Below, in pieces: positions 60,201 to 64,000 of a DNA stretch of 64,000 nucleotides. This DNA is from JALEFZ01 sp039817415 (GTDB taxonomy: Bacteria; Bacteroidota; Bacteroidia; J057): positions 1 through 64,000 of the forward strand of contig JBCBVV010000001.1 of assembly GCA_039817415.1 (NCBI GenBank), written 5' to 3'. The translations under genes and the position numbers were made by a program. Below the pieces are notes generated by a model. The model had not been told where the DNA came from, did no database searches, and saw nothing but the letters and a program-made list of their open reading frames with translations. Numbering within the stretch: the first letter of the stretch is position 1; each line of letters starts with the position of its first letter.

Positions 60201-62090
60201 GAACCTAGTTGTGTGGGGTCAACCGATGGTGAACTGAGCGTTTCTGGCGTGGGAGGAATAGGGCCATATATTTACCAGATCAACAATGGTGGCCTTCAAG
60301 ATTCCATTTTTGCCCCATTAGGAGCGGGTACGTACAACTTTACCGTAATTGATGCCAATGACTGTGTGGCCAATTTTCCCGGCACACTCAACGATCCAGA
60401 TCCCCTGGAAGTCCAATCTACTGAAATAGATATTGCTTGTGCGGGTGAGCAAAATGGTTCGATTTCCTTGACAGCAACAGGAGGGACACCGGATTATGAA
60501 TTCCGCTTCGAAAATTCAGGCTTCGTGGACGATACCTTGTTCTTCGGTCTGGGAGCTGGCACTTATGATATATTTGTAAGAGATGCCAATGGCTGTATAG
60601 ATAGTGCAGAGGCCATCGTGGTAGAACCTTTGCCATTGAATGTATCAGTTACGGGAACTACCCTGGTAAGCTGTAATGGAGGAAGCGATGGAACCATCAG
60701 CCTTGTGGCCAATGGTGGAACAGAACCCTACGAGTTTAGTACTGACTTGATCAATTTCACTTCCAGCTTGACAGTGGATAGCCTTGCGGCTGGAACCTAT
60801 ACTGTCTATGCCAGAGACCTTCGGGGTTGTTTGGCTGAGGTTACTGCCACTGTTGGAGAACCTGACGCCTTGTTTGGAACAGTAGACTGGCGGGATATAA
60901 GCTGTTTTGGTGCGGATGATGGTGGCGGAACAGTGAATATGACTGGGGGTACTTCTCCTTATTTCTACGAATGGTCAAATGGAGAGACAGGCGCTTCTGT
61001 CAACAACCTCCCTCCTGGCAACCCAGTAGTGTTTGTAAGGGACGTGAATGGTTGTGAAGTAGCCTTCTCAGGTGATTTGATTGAACCAGATTCTCTTTAC
61101 ATAGATTCCACTCAAGTAATCGATGCTTCCTGCTTTGGCTTCTCGGATGGATTTTTGTACGCTTCACCTGCAGGTGGAAATGCACCTTACACCTTCATCT
61201 GGTCTAATGGGGCCGTCGATTCCATTCAGAATAATGTAGCGGCAGACGATTACATTGTTACCCTGATTGATTCCAGTGGATGCGATGTACAGGATACGCT
61301 TACGGTCAATGAACCGCCAGAGATTGTCATTGACATCATCGATCAGATGGATGCCTCATGTGGCTTGGATAATGGCGAGGTAACTGTAAGGGCCGATGGA
61401 GGGGCCGGAGGGTTTGACTATATTTGGTCTACAGGAGATACAGGGCCTACTGCAACAGGCCTGCTGGGTGGCCCAACCGCTCCCTTCTATCAGGTGTTCG
61501 CAACGGATAGCACAGGTTGTTCCAATTCTTTGGAAGTGCAGTTAGGCGTAGGGGAAGCTCCGATCGCAGACTTTGAAACTGAGTTCTCCCCAGTCGATTC
61601 TATCCTATTTCCACGAGACGGGGTTCAGTTTAACAATCTCTCTCAATTTGCTACAGATTACCTTTGGCTATTTGGAGATGGGGCCAGTAGTGATGAGGAA
61701 AATCCTCGTCATGTATTCCCTGAACCCGGAGAGTATATCGTAACGCTAATCGCTTATGATCCAGCTTTCCAATGTCCAGATACCATTAGCAAAAGAATTA
61801 TCTTTTATCCTCCCGGAAATATCTGGGTACCAACAGGCTTTACGCCCAACAATGACCAAATCAATGATGAATTCTATGCTGTTGGTGTTGGGGTACTGAG
61901 TATGAAAATCGATATTTTCGACCGATGGGGCCGTCATTTGAGGACGCTGAATAGCTTAGAGGAGACATGGGACGGAAAAAACCAGTTAGGGAATCCTGTC
62001 CAGGAAGGTGTCTATGTATGGAAGCTGGAAGCCATCCTCAACGACCAAGTACGGGTAGACAGGGTGGGAACTGTTACCTTAGTGAGATAA
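57261..62090 (+). CDS. Giant SprB-repeat adhesin with gliding-motility C-terminal domain
   Basis: This 1,609-residue protein starts at TTG 57261 or ATG 57279. Its N-terminus is the SHVMGADITYECISGDTYRI-type domain found at the head of many Bacteroidota surface proteins, with paired cysteines (NCGGATL, SLCCRDP). An Ig/cadherin-like region follows up to about residue 650, then about ten SprB-like repeats (residues about 660-1435), each with an S-C-x-G-x-x-D-G start and a GTY-x-V-x-x-x-D-x-x-G-C end, for example ISCAGGNDGS, ISCSGLDEG, VSCYGFSDG, PSCVGSTDG, VSCNGGSDG, ASCFGFSDG. A PKD domain (LWLFGDGASSDEENPRHVFP) comes next, and the last about 85 residues (WVPTGFTPNNDQINDEF, FDRWGRHLRTL) are the type B gliding-motility-associated T9SS tail. 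It should be exported to the surface and may act in adhesion or gliding. Confidence 0.94.
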   Translation: MKLLDAMRNICTVLRPIYISVIAQLFFMTAWINHVDASHVMGADITYECISGDTYRIQLKVYRNCGGATLADKLPLAFSSQSCGAPMQIDSALRTQILDVSPLCASQQQLSNCINPNFPFPGVEEHTYELLITFPQQCTDWVVGWSLCCRDPSVTNSIIPSFSSTRIYIEAGINNTIQNCNTSPNFISKPVTYICDGQPVQFNSGATEPDGDSLVFELTDPLDGNYVSAPTNVPYVSGFNINYPVATSPVNQFQFNQSSGQFNFVPNGLQKGIVAVRVNEYRDGQLIGYTMRDMQWVVIPCLNQSPIIQPPSNISGGVFNNNTFSVCAGDALSFDLTGLDLDPGDSLFVSNNVNVAIPGAAVGPVGASINPLTYTFNWPTTLADTGTYFISFTYEDNGCPTTGRSSVGFNVIVSEGTILPPTDIFYCPSITTSINLQASTPNTGGSYTWSPTDSLSNPNIANPVLSLPPSGIADLVVVYSQPGTCDVIEPFHIEPEATVNLSPDTVRICSGDSAQLNASFSVSGPPVNNIDLQWNPPQGLSSTVSPTPSASPGVTTLYTVTITAPTLNCSYEADVLVIVEDAPQIDPIADALICAGDSVQLTATGNFLSGATLSWSPTLGLSDPTILNPMASPGSTTTYTLTATNQCGSDTESNQVTVNQPLNVVIAADDISCAGGNDGSVTASTIGGSTNPTYTWTPGLGAGPSFNNLTAGTYVVTAVDNAGCTDTDSVTLVEPSPLSLAINNVTNISCSGLDEGIIEVLAQGGTAPYEYSLNNASFVSSGNFITLFAGTYNITVRDANNCLFDSGPITLTEPANGVQANLLSSTDASCGLRGQMTVSGSGGLGPLAYSIDGGINFQPTGSFMNLDPGFYTVIVQDQNGCFATVSDTIREIDPPIAVIDSLKDVSCYGFSDGVVRITVNLGSPPYLLALDGVATPDTFFNNLSAGYHFFQVEDGQSCKYGLVFFIDEPDSLYGQVVNQTEPSCVGSTDGELSVSGVGGIGPYIYQINNGGLQDSIFAPLGAGTYNFTVIDANDCVANFPGTLNDPDPLEVQSTEIDIACAGEQNGSISLTATGGTPDYEFRFENSGFVDDTLFFGLGAGTYDIFVRDANGCIDSAEAIVVEPLPLNVSVTGTTLVSCNGGSDGTISLVANGGTEPYEFSTDLINFTSSLTVDSLAAGTYTVYARDLRGCLAEVTATVGEPDALFGTVDWRDISCFGADDGGGTVNMTGGTSPYFYEWSNGETGASVNNLPPGNPVVFVRDVNGCEVAFSGDLIEPDSLYIDSTQVIDASCFGFSDGFLYASPAGGNAPYTFIWSNGAVDSIQNNVAADDYIVTLIDSSGCDVQDTLTVNEPPEIVIDIIDQMDASCGLDNGEVTVRADGGAGGFDYIWSTGDTGPTATGLLGGPTAPFYQVFATDSTGCSNSLEVQLGVGEAPIADFETEFSPVDSILFPRDGVQFNNLSQFATDYLWLFGDGASSDEENPRHVFPEPGEYIVTLIAYDPAFQCPDTISKRIIFYPPGNIWVPTGFTPNNDQINDEFYAVGVGVLSMKIDIFDRWGRHLRTLNSLEETWDGKNQLGNPVQEGVYVWKLEAILNDQVRVDRVGTVTLVR

Positions 62091-62112
62091 TCATTCACAG
62101 TGTATATCTAGC

Positions 62113-62137
62113 GCACGGCCTTAGGGTCGTGCTTTTT
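62113..62137 (+). terminator. Rho-independent terminator of the adhesin gene
   Basis: GCACGGCC (62113-62120) pairs with GGTCGTGC (62125-62132), one G-U pair, loop TTAG, followed by TTTTT. It starts 23 bp after the adhesin stop. Confidence 0.85.
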
Positions 62138-62195
62138 CTGTTTAGGTTAAAGGGTACATTCCTGATTTACAGTTTTTTTTCAGCTAGGGAATGAA

Positions 62196-62203
62196 TATTT
62201 TTG
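62196..62203 (+). promoter_or_regulatory. Bacteroidota -7 promoter box for the pseudouridine synthase gene
   Basis: TATTTTTG (TAnnTTTG) lies 25 nt before the ATG at 62229; a run of T (TTTT at 62173-62176) sits where the -33 TTTG is expected. It follows the terminator at 62113-62137, consistent with an independent unit. Confidence 0.45.
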
Positions 62204-62228
62204 CAACTGGATTGATTAAGAAGCGGGC

Positions 62229-63302
62229 ATGTCGAAGCAACAATTGACTAAACATTACGGATCAGATGATGATAGAGAGCGCGTCGAAAATGGCGAAGAC
62301 ATTCTCTTTGATCATTATACGCTCGTGGCCAGCAATGGCCAAAAGCCCCTTCGTGTAGACAAATTTCTGTCCAACCTGCTCCCCTTTACCACACGTTCTA
62401 AAATCAAAAATGCCTCTCAGACGGGATCCATAAGCGTGAATGGAAAAATTGTCAAGGTTTCCTATAAGGTAAAAGCCAATGACGAGGTGAAGATCATGCT
62501 CCCCTACCCTCCAGCACCTAAATTAGAGGCTGAGAAAATCGATCTGGATATTCGTTATGAAGATGACGATGTCATCCTCTTGCATAAAAATCCGGGTATG
62601 GTCTGCCATCCCGCCTTAGGACATCATAGTGGAACCTTGGTACATGGCCTTCTTTGGCATTTTGAGCAATTGCCGCAACCCAAGGGGGGCATTGAGGATC
62701 ATATGAGACCCGGACTTGTACATCGTCTGGACAAGGATACTTCCGGCATCATGGTAGTGGCCAAAACAGACTTTGCCATGTCGCATTTGGGCAAGCAGTT
62801 TTTTGATCGAACCACCGACCGTACCTATCAGGCAATCGTCTGGGGAGATGTCGCTGAGGAAGAAGGGACAATTGTAGGCAACATAGGAAGACACCCCAAA
62901 GACAGGAAGTTATTTTACACCTTCCCAGAAGGTGAGGAAGGAAAACATGCTGTTACACACTATAAGGTTCTTGAGCGATTTGGCATAGCAACCCTTATTC
63001 AATGTAAGCTTGAGACAGGAAGAACCCATCAGATACGTGTACACCTAAAATATTTGGGACATCCTCTCTTCAACGACTATCACTATGGAGGGGATAAAAT
63101 TTTGAAGGGAGCACCAACCCAGAAGTATAAGCAGTTTATTCAAAATTGCTTCAAGATTCTTCCCCGACAGGCTTTGCATGCCAAGACACTAGCTTTTGAC
63201 CATCCCACAAGGGGAGAAAGGTTAAGCTTTGACAGTGAGCTTCCTGCTGATATGGCAGAATGTACGGATAAGCTAAGAAATTGGTCGAAGCATCAGGTTT
63301 GA
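62229..63302 (+). CDS. RluA-family pseudouridine synthase
   Basis: The 357-residue protein has an N-terminal S4 RNA-binding domain (LRVDKFLSNLLPFTTRSKIK, SVNGKIVKVSYKVKANDEV) and the RluA catalytic domain with the conserved D in GLVHRLDKDTSGIMVVAKT, the LETGRTHQIRVHLKYLGHPL segment, and HAKTLAFDHP near the end. It isomerises uridine to pseudouridine in rRNA or tRNA. Family members RluC and RluD modify 23S rRNA, but the exact target cannot be read here. Its 3' end overlaps the convergent lipoprotein gene by 10 bp. Confidence 0.95.
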   Translation: MSKQQLTKHYGSDDDRERVENGEDILFDHYTLVASNGQKPLRVDKFLSNLLPFTTRSKIKNASQTGSISVNGKIVKVSYKVKANDEVKIMLPYPPAPKLEAEKIDLDIRYEDDDVILLHKNPGMVCHPALGHHSGTLVHGLLWHFEQLPQPKGGIEDHMRPGLVHRLDKDTSGIMVVAKTDFAMSHLGKQFFDRTTDRTYQAIVWGDVAEEEGTIVGNIGRHPKDRKLFYTFPEGEEGKHAVTHYKVLERFGIATLIQCKLETGRTHQIRVHLKYLGHPLFNDYHYGGDKILKGAPTQKYKQFIQNCFKILPRQALHAKTLAFDHPTRGERLSFDSELPADMAECTDKLRNWSKHQV

Positions 63303-63853
63303 TCCGCCAACCTATCAATTGCCTCTAATTCATCTTTTAGGAATCTTTTCCATTCCTCCAGCTTATCAAAGCCGTAGCCAACGATGAGAAGCGTATAGAC
63401 AACCTTTCCCTTATAAAAAATAAAGAGATTGCCTGTAGGATTGCCTTCCTCATCTTGAAACAGCATAAGAGAGGACTCCTCCCCATAATAGTAGGTTGGG
63501 TCAACACGCCTGCTTGCAGACTCAATGACTGGCCTTAGGCCCTTTTTACTTAGATCATAACTCACGGCAGCATCTTCAGGACTGGGCTGGATGTCGATGT
63601 TATTGTAGATGCTCAACTTAGCCTTTTCTTCATCACTCTTGGGATATTCGTATTCATACTCCACACTCTTGTCTAGCCAGACCCTCTTTTTGAACTTCTC
63701 CATTTTATCCAGATCGGTGAACTTGAAACCAAATTCCTTGAAGTCCTCTGCAGTAATGAAGATATCCATTTCATGGGTGAGAAATTTTGCGGATCGACAT
63801 GAAGTAAGCACTACAATAGCGCAAAGAAGGATAAAGAGGAGGGAAGATTTCAT
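63293..63853 (-). CDS. Hypothetical lipoprotein
   Basis: A 186-residue lipoprotein (signal LLFILLCAIVVLTSC, lipid Cys about residue 19). The mature sequence is mixed alpha/beta with an acidic-basic N-terminal part (DLDKMEKFKKRVWLDKSVEY) and a hydrophobic strand GNLFIFYKGKVVYTLLIVGY near residue 150 before a closing helix. No family is recognised. It is likely in the periplasm or outer membrane. The 147 bp to the right edge of the window hold nothing I can identify beyond an AT-rich, possibly promoter-bearing stretch. Confidence 0.7.
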   Translation of the reverse strand: MKSSLLFILLCAIVVLTSCRSAKFLTHEMDIFITAEDFKEFGFKFTDLDKMEKFKKRVWLDKSVEYEYEYPKSDEEKAKLSIYNNIDIQPSPEDAAVSYDLSKKGLRPVIESASRRVDPTYYYGEESSLMLFQDEEGNPTGNLFIFYKGKVVYTLLIVGYGFDKLEEWKRFLKDELEAIDRLADQT

Positions 63854-64000
63854 ACTTAAGACTGTTTAATATTTATGCTTCTTGTTTAGAGTTGTCTTTC
63901 AAGAACCTGAGTTTGCATTTTTTTCTCATGTTAGTCCCACTATAGCTCAAAAAAATACGGCCTCAGAACCTTAACATCCTGCCTGTAAACTAAACATGAT

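Overview
The window is chromosomal DNA of a free-living, probably gliding or surface-associated member of the Bacteroidota, most likely a Saprospiraceae-like or related marine lineage. The phylum call rests on several sequence signs. There are type IX secretion (T9SS) C-terminal tails on three secreted proteins and a gliding-motility-type C-terminal domain on a fourth. There are SprB-type repeats, many short lipoprotein signal peptides, a TonB-dependent receptor with an N-terminal carboxypeptidase-regulatory domain, weak or absent Shine-Dalgarno sequences, and at least eight matches to the Bacteroidota -7 promoter box TAnnTTTG close to start codons. The genus-level placement is inference. I see no insertion sequence, prophage, CRISPR array, rRNA or convincing tRNA.

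Layout. 1-6.6 kb: partial membrane protein, secreted hypothetical, LytTR response regulator, lipoprotein amidohydrolase, metallophosphatase, and a row of three paralogous lipoproteins. 6.9-12.6 kb: WD40 protein, DivIVA-domain protein, free-Met-sulfoxide reductase, an FAD oxidoreductase, secreted hypotheticals. 12.7-15.7 kb: a TetR - putative LAS-type metallopeptidase - AmpG-like transporter unit, which reads as a possible peptidoglycan-recycling operon. 15.9-25.7 kb: TonB receptor, degenerate Nudix protein, YigZ translationally coupled to a T9SS metalloprotease, PerM-family transporter-Nudix-MazG operon, T9SS subtilase. 26-40.7 kb: CCA-adding enzyme, serine hydrolase, UbiD decarboxylase, a TPR/DHp protein that lacks the kinase ATPase domain, DUF2147 protein, beta-propeller lipoprotein, FAD dehydrogenase, CotH-like protein, hydrolase-fmt operon. 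40.9-47.5 kb: an AT-richer accessory region with a 1,502-residue RHS protein followed 7 bp later by a small lipoprotein gene (possible toxin/immunity arrangement). 47.6-52.5 kb: ABC exporter, small zinc-ribbon membrane protein, recA, cyclophilin lipoprotein, GroES-like protein. 52.5-64 kb: a 1.1-kb AT-rich spacer ending in a strong orphan terminator (candidate small RNA), a 1,078-residue T9SS M43-like protein with a broken catalytic motif, a 1,609-residue SprB-repeat adhesin, RluA-family pseudouridine synthase and a lipoprotein.

Most interesting items: the predicted membrane-anchored LAS peptidase next to an AmpG-like permease; the M43-family pseudoprotease (HNIGH instead of HExGH); the RHS C-terminus with its adjacent lipoprotein; the histidine-kinase-like protein that ends after the DHp domain; the triple lipoprotein family; the orphan terminator/sRNA candidate near 53.1 kb; and several promoters so close to the ATG that leaderless mRNAs are likely. 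Everything is read by eye; no database search was possible.
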